From: Pimelobacter simplex
GTDB lineage: Bacteria; Actinomycetota; Actinomycetes; Propionibacteriales; Nocardioidaceae
Assembly (NCBI RefSeq): GCF_024662235.1
Contig: NZ_CP096276.1
Coordinates: 4,092,001-4,156,000 of the forward strand
DNA length: 64,000 bases
Direction of reading: 5' to 3'
The notes under the pieces were generated by a model. It worked only from the letters and a program-made list of their open reading frames with translations. It was not told the DNA's origin and ran no database searches. The position numbers were made by a program, and so were the translations under genes. This document shows positions 54,939 to 62,794 of the stretch, one piece after another (within the stretch, counting starts at the first letter, position 1; the number at the start of each line of letters is the position of its first letter).

Positions 54939-55622
54939 ATGGAGTTCGCAGAGGTGGTCCGCCAGCGCCGGATGACGCGCGCCTACGCCCCCGACCCGGT
55001 CGATCCGGCGGTGCTGGAGCGGGCGCTCGACCACGCGACCCGGGCGCCGAGCGCGGGGTTCTCGCAGGGCTGGGCGTTCGTGGTGCTCGACACCCCCGAG
55101 ACCGTTCGCGGCTTCTGGGAGGCCCAGGCCGACACGAGCGCGCCGGACCGCTGGCTGGCCGGCATGATGAGCGCCCCCGTGGTGGTCGTGCCGTGCAGCC
55201 GCCGCGACGCCTACCTGGAGCGCTACGCCGAGGCGGACAAGCGGCGCGCCGGGCTCCACGAGCGCGACGAGAGCCGCTGGGCCATGCCCTACTGGCACCT
55301 CGACACCGCGATGGCCGCGCTGCTGCTCCTCCAGTCGGTCACCGACGCCGGGCTGGGCGCCTGCTTCTTCGGACTGGTGCCGAGCCGGGTCGACGCGGTC
55401 AAGGAGGTCCTCGGCCTCGTCGACACCCCCGGCTCCCCCGGCTCCCCCGGCACCCCCGGCACCCCCGGCAGCGCCGGCGAGGCGCCGCACCCCATTGGCG
55501 CGATCACGATCGGGCACCCGGCACCGGACGGCTCCGGCGCGCGGGGCTCGGCGAGCCGGCGCCGCCGTACGCCGTGGCGCGAGGTGGCCCACCGCGGCCG
55601 CTGGGGAGCGGGGTGGGCCTGA
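54939..55622 (+). CDS. Nitroreductase family protein with a Gly-Pro repeat tail
   Basis: A 227-residue FMN-dependent nitroreductase-fold protein (VRQRRMTRAYAPDPVDP, RAPSAGFSQGWAFVVL, LLLLQSVTDAGLGACFFG). It may reduce nitro compounds or quinones. Around residues 162-179 is an inserted run of Gly-Ser/Thr-Pro triplets (GSPGSPGTPGTPGS), unusual in this family and possibly a replication-slippage expansion. The Arg-rich C-terminal stretch is also atypical. Its stop shares a base with the ABC exporter ATG, so they are coupled. It is divergent from the small gene at 54676-54828. Confidence 0.83.
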   Translation: MEFAEVVRQRRMTRAYAPDPVDPAVLERALDHATRAPSAGFSQGWAFVVLDTPETVRGFWEAQADTSAPDRWLAGMMSAPVVVVPCSRRDAYLERYAEADKRRAGLHERDESRWAMPYWHLDTAMAALLLLQSVTDAGLGACFFGLVPSRVDAVKEVLGLVDTPGSPGSPGTPGTPGSAGEAPHPIGAITIGHPAPDGSGARGSASRRRRTPWREVAHRGRWGAGWA

Positions 55623-57583
55623 TGCCGCGCAAGAGCCCGGTGGTCACCCACCTCGAGTCCGGGGACCTCGACCGGCGCGAGCCGGTGCTGCCCCGGATCG
55701 CCCGGATGCTGCGGCCCTACCGCGCCAAGATCGCGCTCGTCCTGGTCGCGGTCGTCGCGTCGGCGTCGCTCCAGTCGCTGGTCCCCTTCCTGACCCGTGC
55801 GGTGTTCGACAACGCGCTGTTCCCGCTCGACGGCGGCGGCCCGCACCTGCACCTGCTGGCCTGGCTGATCGCCGGCATGTGCGCGATCCCGGTCCTGGCC
55901 GCGCTCATCGGGATCGGCCAGAACTGGCTGACCTCCACGGTCGGCAACTCGGCCATGGCCGACCTGCGCGGCGACCTCTTCGAGCACCTGCAGAAGATGG
56001 AGCTGGCGTTCTTCACCGCCACCAAGACCGGCGCGATCCAGTCCCGCTTGGCCAACGACGTGGCCGGCGTACGGACGGTGCTGACCGACACCGCGACCAC
56101 GATCGTGCAGAACACGGTGACCGTGTCGGCCGCCTTCGTGTCGATGATCGTGCTGTCGTGGCAGCTCACGATCCTCACGCTGATCGTGATGCCGCTCTTC
56201 GTGCTGCTCCAGCTGCGGGTCGGACGCCGGCGCCAGCGCCTGGCCCGCCGTACCCAGGAGTCGCTCTCCGAGATGACCGCGATCACCGAGGAGGCGCTGT
56301 CGGTCAGCGGCATCCTGCTCGCCAAGGTGTTCAACCGGTCGGAGTCCGAGGTCGAGCGCTACCGCGAGGCCAACCGCCGCCAGACCCGGCTCCAGGTCGA
56401 GCAGGCGATGACCGGCCGGACGTTCTTCGCGGTCGTGCAGACGTTCTTCGCGATCACGCCGGCGCTGATCTACCTCGTCGCCGGCTGGATCATCACGGGC
56501 GGCCTGCCGGTCGGCTCCGACGCCCTGACCGCGGGCACGCTGGTCGCGTTCACCACGCTCCAGAGCCGGCTCCAGATGCCGCTGCTCCAGCTGATGCGGG
56601 TCAGTCTCGACGTGCAGACCTCGCTCGCGCTGTTCCGCCGGATCTTCGAGTACCTCGACCTCGAGCCCGCCATCACCGAGCGCCCCGGCGCGGTCGCCCT
56701 CGACCCCGACCGGCTGCGCGGGCGGGTCGAGCTGCGCGACGTCCGCTTCCGCTACCCGGAGCCCCGGGCGCTCTCCGGCACCACCAACCGCGACCGCTTC
56801 GGTGAATCTGGCGTCAGGATCGAATCTGAACCTGACGCCACCATCGGATCCGACTGGGCGCTCGACGACATCTCGCTCGTCGTCGAGCCTGGCCAGCTCG
56901 CCGCCATCGTGGGGCCCTCGGGCAGCGGCAAGACCACGGCGACCTACCTGGTGCCGCGCTTCTACGACGTCACCGAGGGCGCCGTCCTCATCGACGGCCA
57001 CGACGTGCGCGACCTGACCCTGTCCTCGCTCGCCGACGCGGTCGGGATGGTGACCCAGGAGCCGTACCTCTTCCACGGCACCATCCGCGACAACATCGCC
57101 TACGCCCGCCCGGGCGCGAGCGCGGACCAGATCGAGCAGGCGGCACGGGACGCCAACATCCACGACCGGATCATGAGCTTCCCCGAGGGCTACGAGACGA
57201 TCACCGGCGAGCGCGGTTACCGGCTCTCCGGCGGCGAGAAGCAGCGCCTGGCGATCGCCCGGGTGCTCCTCAAAGACCCGGCCATCCTGATCCTCGACGA
57301 GGCGACCTCCGCCCTCGACAACGAGACCGAGCGCCTGGTCCAGGAGGCGCTCGAGCGCGCCACCCGGTCCCGTACGACGATCGCGATCGCGCACCGGCTC
57401 TCGACGATCCAGTCCGCCGACGTCATCTTCGGGCTCGAGGACGGGCACCTGGTCGAGCGCGGCACGCACGTCGAGCTGCTGCGGGCGGGCGGCCTCTACA
57501 AGCGCCTGTACGACGAGCAGTTCTCGCGCACGCCGGCCGAGGCGCCGTGGTGCGACCCGAGGCGGGCGGACGTCCCGCTCTAG
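55622..57583 (+). CDS. ABC transporter, fused permease and ATPase (ABCB type exporter)
   Basis: A 653-residue half-transporter with six membrane helices (about 33-330) and an ATPase domain. Motifs are intact: Walker A GPSGSGKTTATY, the Q-loop in TQEPYLF, the ABC signature LSGGEKQR, Walker B ILILDEATSALD, and H-loop IAHRLSTIQ. Such exporters pump drugs or lipids as homodimers or heterodimers. Residues about 388-412, just before the first ATPase strand, hold an insertion not usual in this family with foreign codon use (see the palindrome at 56809-56840). It follows the nitroreductase gene with a one-base overlap. Confidence 0.92.
   Translation: MPRKSPVVTHLESGDLDRREPVLPRIARMLRPYRAKIALVLVAVVASASLQSLVPFLTRAVFDNALFPLDGGGPHLHLLAWLIAGMCAIPVLAALIGIGQNWLTSTVGNSAMADLRGDLFEHLQKMELAFFTATKTGAIQSRLANDVAGVRTVLTDTATTIVQNTVTVSAAFVSMIVLSWQLTILTLIVMPLFVLLQLRVGRRRQRLARRTQESLSEMTAITEEALSVSGILLAKVFNRSESEVERYREANRRQTRLQVEQAMTGRTFFAVVQTFFAITPALIYLVAGWIITGGLPVGSDALTAGTLVAFTTLQSRLQMPLLQLMRVSLDVQTSLALFRRIFEYLDLEPAITERPGAVALDPDRLRGRVELRDVRFRYPEPRALSGTTNRDRFGESGVRIESEPDATIGSDWALDDISLVVEPGQLAAIVGPSGSGKTTATYLVPRFYDVTEGAVLIDGHDVRDLTLSSLADAVGMVTQEPYLFHGTIRDNIAYARPGASADQIEQAARDANIHDRIMSFPEGYETITGERGYRLSGGEKQRLAIARVLLKDPAILILDEATSALDNETERLVQEALERATRSRTTIAIAHRLSTIQSADVIFGLEDGHLVERGTHVELLRAGGLYKRLYDEQFSRTPAEAPWCDPRRADVPL
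56809..56840 (+). repeat. Palindrome in an in-frame insertion inside the ABC exporter gene
   Basis: TGGCGTCAGG (56809-56818) and CCTGACGCCA (56831-56840) are perfect inverted repeats with a 12-base loop. GAATCTG occurs twice in and next to the left arm and loop. The codons here include GAA, TCT, AGG and CCT, rare in the surrounding genes. Confidence 0.75.
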
Positions 57584-57591
57584 AACGCGGG

Positions 57592-58245
57592 CTAGGGCTC
57601 GATCAGCCCGGCCCGGATGGCGTACCGGGTCAGCTGGGTCCGGTCGTTCATCCCGAGCCGGGACAGGATGCTCGAACGGTGCTTGTCGACGGTCTTGACG
57701 CTGATCGACAGCAGCCCGGCGATCTCGCGCGAGGAACGGCCCTCGGCGATCAGCTTGAGGACCTCGTCCTCGCGCGGGGTCAGCACGGTCTCGGGGACCC
57801 GGTCGCCGCGGGCGAGGCGGTCGAGGTAGTCGCGGACGATCGCGCCCATCGCGCCCGGGTAGACGAAGGCCTCGCCGCGGACGGCGGCGCGGACCGCCTC
57901 GACCAGGTCCTCGTCGACGACCGACTTGAGGACGTAGCCGCTGGCGCCGAGCTTGAGCGCGGAGAAGAAGTACTGCTCGTTGTCGTGCATCGACAGCATG
58001 AGCACGCGCGGCGGCTCGCGGCGCCGGCCGATCTCGCGGGCGGCCTGGAGGCCGGTCATGATCGGCATCGCGATGTCGAGGACGACGAGGTCGACCTCGA
58101 CCTGGCGGAGCAGGGCGAGCACCTCGGCGCCGTCGGCGGCCTCGGCGACGACCTCGATGTCGGGCTGCAGCTCGAGGATCAGCCGGACGCCGCGGCGGAC
58201 CAGCGCGTGGTCGTCGGCGAGGAGGACCCGGATCGGTGCGCTCAT
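57592..58245 (-). CDS. NarL/FixJ-type response regulator
   Basis: A 217-residue regulator with receiver domain (acidic residues in LLADDHALVRR, phospho-acceptor D57 in VVLDIAMPIMTG, K in VLKSV) and a LuxR-type helix-turn-helix (LTPREDEVLKLIAEGRSSREIAGLLSI, named by its IAEGRSSREIA core; KTVDKHRSSI is the recognition helix). It is the partner of the histidine kinase whose stop it overlaps by four bases (ATGA). It ends convergent with the ABC exporter, eight bases away. Its targets are unknown. Confidence 0.93.
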   Translation of the reverse strand: MSAPIRVLLADDHALVRRGVRLILELQPDIEVVAEAADGAEVLALLRQVEVDLVVLDIAMPIMTGLQAAREIGRRREPPRVLMLSMHDNEQYFFSALKLGASGYVLKSVVDEDLVEAVRAAVRGEAFVYPGAMGAIVRDYLDRLARGDRVPETVLTPREDEVLKLIAEGRSSREIAGLLSISVKTVDKHRSSILSRLGMNDRTQLTRYAIRAGLIEP

Positions 58246-59204
58246 GCGGCGGGCACCCTGAGCCGCACGGTGGTGCCGCGCTCGCCGGAGTAGACCTCGA
58301 CGGTGCCGCCGACGAGCGCGGCGCGGTCGCGCATGCCGATCAGCCCGGTGCCCTCGCGGTCGGCGGTGGCGCCGCCGAAGCCGCAGCCGTCGTCGGCGAC
58401 CTCGAGCACCACCTCCTGGCCGAGCCGGAGCAGGGACAGGTCGACCCGGGTCGCCCGGGCGTGCCGGACGACGTTGGTCAGCGCCTCCTGGGCGACGCGG
58501 TAGACGACCACCTCGACGTCGTGGCCGAGGTCGGGCAGCCCCGGCCCGAACGTACGGCGCACCGCGGGCCCGCCGTGCGCGGCGACATCGGTGGTGAGCG
58601 CGGCGAGCGCGGCGTGCAGGCCGAGGTCGTCGAGGACGCCGGGGCGCAGCTCGCGCGCCACCCGTCGTACGTCGTCGAGGCCGGTGCGTGCGCTCTCCCG
58701 GACCAGGGCCAGCTCGCCCTGGAGCTCGGCCGGGGCGCGGTCCTCGAGCTGCTTGAGCCCGAGCAGGACGACGGTGAGGCTCTGGCCGATCTGGTCGTGC
58801 AGCTCGCGGGCGATCCGGTGCCGCTCGGCCTCCTGGGCGGCGAGCGCGCGGGCGCTGCTGGAGCGGCGCTCGCGCTCGAGACGCTCGAGCATCGCGTGGT
58901 AGCTGCGCACCAGCTGGGCGCCCGGTCCGTCGCCCTCGGCCTCCAGCCGGCGACCCTCGCCGCCGAGCTGGACCGTCGCCATCTCCCGGATCACCCGGTC
59001 GACCGGGCCGAGCGCGCTGCGCAGGAGCGCCGCGGTGACGACGAGGACCAGTCCGAGGCCGACGACGAGCACGATCGCCTCGGAGACCACGGCCTGGCGC
59101 GAGACCCGGGCCGGGGAGAACAGCAGCACCACGGTCGCGGCGCCCAGCACGGCGCCGTTGATCAGGCACACCTTCCAGTACAGGGACGTGTTGAGCAGCC
59201 GCAC
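58242..59204 (-). CDS. Sensor histidine kinase, NarX/DesK type
   Basis: A 320-residue kinase with two membrane helices near the N-terminus (about 10-30 and 42-62), almost no external loop, a HAMP-like linker and a HisKA_3 domain with H136 in RIARELHDQIGQS. The ATPase domain has the N-box NVVRHARAT and G-box DDGCGFGG. A tiny sensor between two helices suggests that it senses the membrane or an intracellular or partner signal. GTG 59204 has a GGAGGG binding site upstream. It is followed by its response regulator with a four-base overlap. Confidence 0.92.
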   Translation of the reverse strand: MRLLNTSLYWKVCLINGAVLGAATVVLLFSPARVSRQAVVSEAIVLVVGLGLVLVVTAALLRSALGPVDRVIREMATVQLGGEGRRLEAEGDGPGAQLVRSYHAMLERLERERRSSSARALAAQEAERHRIARELHDQIGQSLTVVLLGLKQLEDRAPAELQGELALVRESARTGLDDVRRVARELRPGVLDDLGLHAALAALTTDVAAHGGPAVRRTFGPGLPDLGHDVEVVVYRVAQEALTNVVRHARATRVDLSLLRLGQEVVLEVADDGCGFGGATADREGTGLIGMRDRAALVGGTVEVYSGERGTTVRLRVPAA

Positions 59205-59290
59205 TCCCCTACCCTCCCCGATGCGTGGGCACGAGGAAATGGGGGCTGGACCCCATACCGCCGACGGGCGCCGGGCGGAAGCCTGGAGAC

Positions 59291-59743
59291 ATGCCGCCGC
59301 CACTCACCCGACTCCGGCGCACCCTGGGGCGTCTGCTTGCCGTCAGGGACGACGGACACCGCCCATGGGGTGAGGGCGGCGGCACCCAGACCCTGCACGT
59401 CGTACCGCTGACGGTGCGGGCACGGACGGCCGACGCCGCCGACCTACGGATGCTGCTGGAGGTGCGGCTCGCGTCGCCCTACCCCGACCTGCCCGACGAC
59501 GACCTGGAACGGATCACGTTGGCCCTGGTCATCCCCGCCACCTCCGACTGGGTACGCCGCCACGAGCTCACCGCGCTCGACGACGCCCTCGGCCCTCGCC
59601 TGCTCACCGTCGAGGACGCCGTGCGCGCGCCCATGCTCAGCCTCGGTGCCGAGCTCCTCGCCGTCGACGTGATCGCCTGCGAGCACCTGCTGGCCTCGCC
59701 GTCGGCCGAGCCCGACCAGGGAGGCCCGGATGGGCTCCGCTGA
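59291..59743 (+). CDS. Short SPFH/band 7-like protein
   Basis: A 150-residue protein with no membrane helix. TLHVVPLTVRARTADAADLRMLLEVRL (named by its VRARTADAADLRMLLEVRL part) and the following alternate helices resemble a single SPFH/band 7 domain, as in stomatin or prohibitin, but most of the usual N-terminal anchor is missing. This is a distant similarity by eye. A GGAG site precedes the ATG. It overlaps the next gene by 14 bases and is the first of three coupled genes. Confidence 0.6.
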   Translation: MPPPLTRLRRTLGRLLAVRDDGHRPWGEGGGTQTLHVVPLTVRARTADAADLRMLLEVRLASPYPDLPDDDLERITLALVIPATSDWVRRHELTALDDALGPRLLTVEDAVRAPMLSLGAELLAVDVIACEHLLASPSAEPDQGGPDGLR

Positions 59744-60203
59744 GCTCGAGCTGGCCGTCGCGACCGGGATGCTCTGCGCCGCGATCGGCTTCGCCATCGG
59801 GCTCGCGGTCGGCCGCGGACGTCAGCCGCGGTGGGCCGAGAAGGGCAGCTTCGTGCACAAGGTCTCGATCGGGTTCGCGACGCTCGACCGGCTCGACGCG
59901 GTGCTGCTGCGCTTCGAGGTCGAGGAGGAGTCGCGGCTCGCCGGCGTCGAGGTCGACGAGCTCCGGCTGCCTCCGGGCGCGGCGATCTCGCTGGTCACCC
60001 GGGGCCGCGACGCGCTCGTCCCGACCGGCCGGACCACGCTCCGTACCGGTGACCAGGTGCTCGCCGTCGCCGCCCGCGGCCAGGTGAGCGCGGTCGAGGA
60101 CCGGCTGCGCTCGGTGAGCCGGTACGGCCGGCTGGCCGGCTGGTACGAGGCGCTCGAACCCAGCAGCACCGCGGCGTTCGGCGTGCGGGGGTCCGCGGCG
60201 TGA
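59730..60203 (+). CDS. Membrane-anchored TrkA-C domain protein
   Basis: A 157-residue protein with one membrane helix (about 9-27) and a TrkA-C/RCK_C domain at about 70-120 (VDELRLPPGAAISLVTRGRD and LRTGDQVLAVAARG), which binds small ligands or nucleotides such as c-di-AMP and gates transporters. A stand-alone RCK_C with a membrane anchor is unusual; here it is coupled to a permease gene (GTGA overlap), which suggests it regulates that transporter. No NAD-binding RCK_N half is present. Confidence 0.75.
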   Translation: MGSAELELAVATGMLCAAIGFAIGLAVGRGRQPRWAEKGSFVHKVSIGFATLDRLDAVLLRFEVEEESRLAGVEVDELRLPPGAAISLVTRGRDALVPTGRTTLRTGDQVLAVAARGQVSAVEDRLRSVSRYGRLAGWYEALEPSSTAAFGVRGSAA

Positions 60204-61495
60204 TCCTCACCTCCGCCGCCCTCTCCATCTTCATCGTCGCCTATGCGCTCATCGCCACCGAGCGGGTGCACCGCGTCGCGGCCGCGCTCGGCGGCGTCGC
60301 CGCGATGGCGGTCATCGGGCTGGTCGACGCCCAGTCGGCGTTCTTCGACCACGAGACCGGCATCGACTGGAACGTCATCTTCCTGCTGTTCGGGATGATG
60401 GTGATCGTCGGCGTCCTCAAGCAGACCGGTCTCTTCGAGTTCCTCGCGCTGTGGGCCGCCCACAAGTCCGGCGGCCATCCCTACCGCCTGCTGGTGCTGC
60501 TGGTGCTGATCAGCGCCACGGTCGCGCCGATCCTCGACAACGTCACCTGCGTGCTGCTCGTCGCACCGGTGACCATCTCGGTGTGCCGGCAGCTCGGGCT
60601 GCCCTCGGCGCCGTACCTGATCTCGCTGATCCTCGCCTCCAACATCGGCGGCACGGCGACCCTCATCGGCGACCCGCCCAACATCATCATCGGCAGCCGG
60701 GCCGGGCTGACCTTCGACGACTTCCTCGTCCACTCGCTGCCGCTGACCGTGATCCTGCTGGTGCTGTTCGTCGTGATGGCGCGCTGGCTGTTCCGCAAGT
60801 CGTTCGGCGAGGTGGTCGACGTCAGCGACGTGCTCGGCGACATGCACCCGCGCGAGGCGATCACCAACATGCGGATGCTGGTGCGCTGCCTGGTCGTGCT
60901 CGGCCTGGTGATGGTGGCGTTCAGCCTGCACACGGTGCTGCACCTCGACCCGTCGATGGTCGCGATGCTCGGTGCCGGCGCGACGGTGCTCGTCTCCCGC
61001 ACGGAGCCCGAGGAGTTCCTCGAGGAGGTCGAGTGGGGCACGCTCGCGTTCTTCATGGCGCTCTTCGTGCTCGTCGGCTCGCTCGTCCAGGTCGGCGTGA
61101 TCGGCCGGATCAGCGAGATGGCCGCCGAGGCGATGGGCGACCGCGAGCTGCTGGCGGCGACCGCGCTGCTCTTCGGCTCGGGCGTGGTGGGCGCGTTCGT
61201 CGACAACATCCCCTACACGACGGCGACGGTGCCGATCGTCGAGGAGATGGTCGCCTCGACCGCCACCTCCGGCGCCGACAGCCCGCTGTGGTGGGCGTTC
61301 GTGTTCGGCGCGGACCTCGGCGGCAATGCGACCGCGGTCGCGGCCGGCGCCAACGTGGTGGTGCTCGGCATCGCCGCCAAGGCCGGTGAGCCGATCAGCT
61401 TCTGGCAGTTCACCAAGTACGGCGTCGTGGTCACCGTGATGACGCTGCTCGTCGCCTGGCTCTACGTCTACCTGCGCTACTTCGCGCTCGCCTAG
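60200..61495 (+). CDS. ArsB/SLC13-type ion permease
   Basis: A 431-residue inner-membrane permease of the ArsB/NhaD superfamily. It has about eleven membrane helices and the two hairpin motifs TVAPILDNVTCVLLVAP and SNIGGTATLIGDPPNIIIG, the latter a typical sequence of the P-protein/NhaD group, and a second repeat VVGAFVDNIPYTTATVP. It may exchange Na+/H+, or carry citrate, arsenite or similar anions; I cannot tell. GTG 60200 overlaps the previous gene by four bases. The operon partner proteins suggest ligand control. Confidence 0.88.
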   Translation: MILTSAALSIFIVAYALIATERVHRVAAALGGVAAMAVIGLVDAQSAFFDHETGIDWNVIFLLFGMMVIVGVLKQTGLFEFLALWAAHKSGGHPYRLLVLLVLISATVAPILDNVTCVLLVAPVTISVCRQLGLPSAPYLISLILASNIGGTATLIGDPPNIIIGSRAGLTFDDFLVHSLPLTVILLVLFVVMARWLFRKSFGEVVDVSDVLGDMHPREAITNMRMLVRCLVVLGLVMVAFSLHTVLHLDPSMVAMLGAGATVLVSRTEPEEFLEEVEWGTLAFFMALFVLVGSLVQVGVIGRISEMAAEAMGDRELLAATALLFGSGVVGAFVDNIPYTTATVPIVEEMVASTATSGADSPLWWAFVFGADLGGNATAVAAGANVVVLGIAAKAGEPISFWQFTKYGVVVTVMTLLVAWLYVYLRYFALA

Positions 61496-61506
61496 GGCGC
61501 GCCGCC

Positions 61507-62688
61507 CTAGCCCAGCCCGAGGATCCGCACGCACTCCAGCGCGACGTAGAGCTCGGCCGCGTCGACGGGCCGGGCGAGGTCGCGGCCGGTGATCTCCTCG
61601 AGCCGGCGGATCCGGTAGCGGACGGTGTTGCGGTGCACGTGCAGCCGCTGGGCCGCCGTCGAGGTCGAGCCGCCGGCGGCCAGCCAGGCCCGGGCGGTGT
61701 CGAGGACGACGGTCCGGTCCTCAGGCGGCAGCGCCAGCACCGGCGCGAGGACGGCGTCGACGAGGATGCGGGCCTGGTCCGGGCTGCCGGCGAGCAGGAC
61801 GGCGAGCGGGTCGGTGCCGAACCGGGCGACCGTGGCCTCGCCCGGGGACACCGCGGCGCAGGCGACCCGGGCCTGGCGCCGGGCCTCCTGGACCTCGTCG
61901 AGCCGGCCGACCACGCAGCTGATCCCGACCCGCGCGCGGGCCAGCCCGGCGAGCACGTCGACCAGGTGGTCGGCACCGAAGCCGAGGCGCAGGGCGACCA
62001 CGCCCTCCTGGTGGTCGTGGTCGAGGCGCCAGGCGGAGCGGACGTTGCGCCCGCGCAGGGCCCGCTCGACGTCGGGCAGCCCCTCGCTGCCGGGCGCGGG
62101 CGACTCGGCCGACACCACGACGTACTCGGTGGCCTGGCCGAGGTCGAGCATGCCGGCCGTCTCGCCGACGTACGCCGTCGCGTCGGCGTCGCCGTCGAGC
62201 AGCGAGCCGACGAGCACCGCCCGCATCTGGCCGTCGCGGCGGGCCCGGTCGGCCATCGCGCGGCGGTAGGCGTCGGTGACGTCGGCCGCGAGCTGGTCGC
62301 TGACCGCCCAGATGTCGGCGGCAGCGAGGAGGAGCCGGTCGCGGTCCTGGGGGTCGGCCCGCTCGACGAGCACCTCCCAGATGAACCGGGAGCCGACCCG
62401 GAAGACCTGGAGCACGACGGCGTACGGCACGCCCTGCTCGGCCCGGGTGGTGCCGGTCTCGGTGGGGGTCTCGGCCGGCGCGACGTCGCCGGCGAGGTTG
62501 CCGAGGATGTAGCGGGCGTTGACCGTGCACGAGGCGGTGAGCTCGTCGTGGGAGACCGTCGTCCCGGCCTCGTAGACCGGGATCTCGGACCGGATCCGCG
62601 CCGCCATCGCCGCCCCGAGGGCGGCGGACTCGGGCAGCAGCCGGGCGCTGAGCTTGCGCACCTCGGGACTCACGTCGGGACCGGTCAC
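61507..62688 (-). CDS. PucR-family transcriptional regulator
   Basis: A 393-residue regulator. The C-terminal helix-turn-helix of the PucR/CdaR type is [31 protein letters not shown], seen as its [12 protein letters not shown] core. The N-terminal half begins [14 protein letters not shown] and contains a GAF-like or PucR-specific domain. GTG 62688 is chosen because TACCCT lies seven bases upstream; ATG 62718 is an alternative. It is divergent from the PHA synthase gene, so it may regulate it; the ligand is unknown. Confidence 0.88.
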   Translation of the reverse strand: MTGPDVSPEVRKLSARLLPESAALGAAMAARIRSEIPVYEAGTTVSHDELTASCTVNARYILGNLAGDVAPAETPTETGTTRAEQGVPYAVVLQVFRVGSRFIWEVLVERADPQDRDRLLLAAADIWAVSDQLAADVTDAYRRAMADRARRDGQMRAVLVGSLLDGDADATAYVGETAGMLDLGQATEYVVVSAESPAPGSEGLPDVERALRGRNVRSAWRLDHDHQEGVVALRLGFGADHLVDVLAGLARARVGISCVVGRLDEVQEARRQARVACAAVSPGEATVARFGTDPLAVLLAGSPDQARILVDAVLAPVLALPPEDRTVVLDTARAWLAAGGSTSTAAQRLHVHRNTVRYRIRRLEEITGRDLARPVDAAELYVALECVRILGLG

Positions 62689-62695
62689 AGGTCCG

Positions 62696-62701
62696 AGGGT
62701 A
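62696..62701 (-). promoter_or_regulatory. -10 element (TACCCT) for the PucR-type gene
   Basis: On the minus strand TACCCT is followed by seven bases and GTG 62688. Confidence 0.5.
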
Positions 62702-62794
62702 GGCCGCGCGTTGTGCATGCGCACAGACGATCGCCGGGAAACTCGGTGCCGCCAGCCGAAGCGCCGCCCCCGTCCCCCGGCCGAACCTTGGGTC

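Noticed and set aside
57581..57594. TAGAACGCGGGCTA resembles the KstR box
   Set aside because: Only the left half fits; it lies between two convergent stops, not at a promoter.
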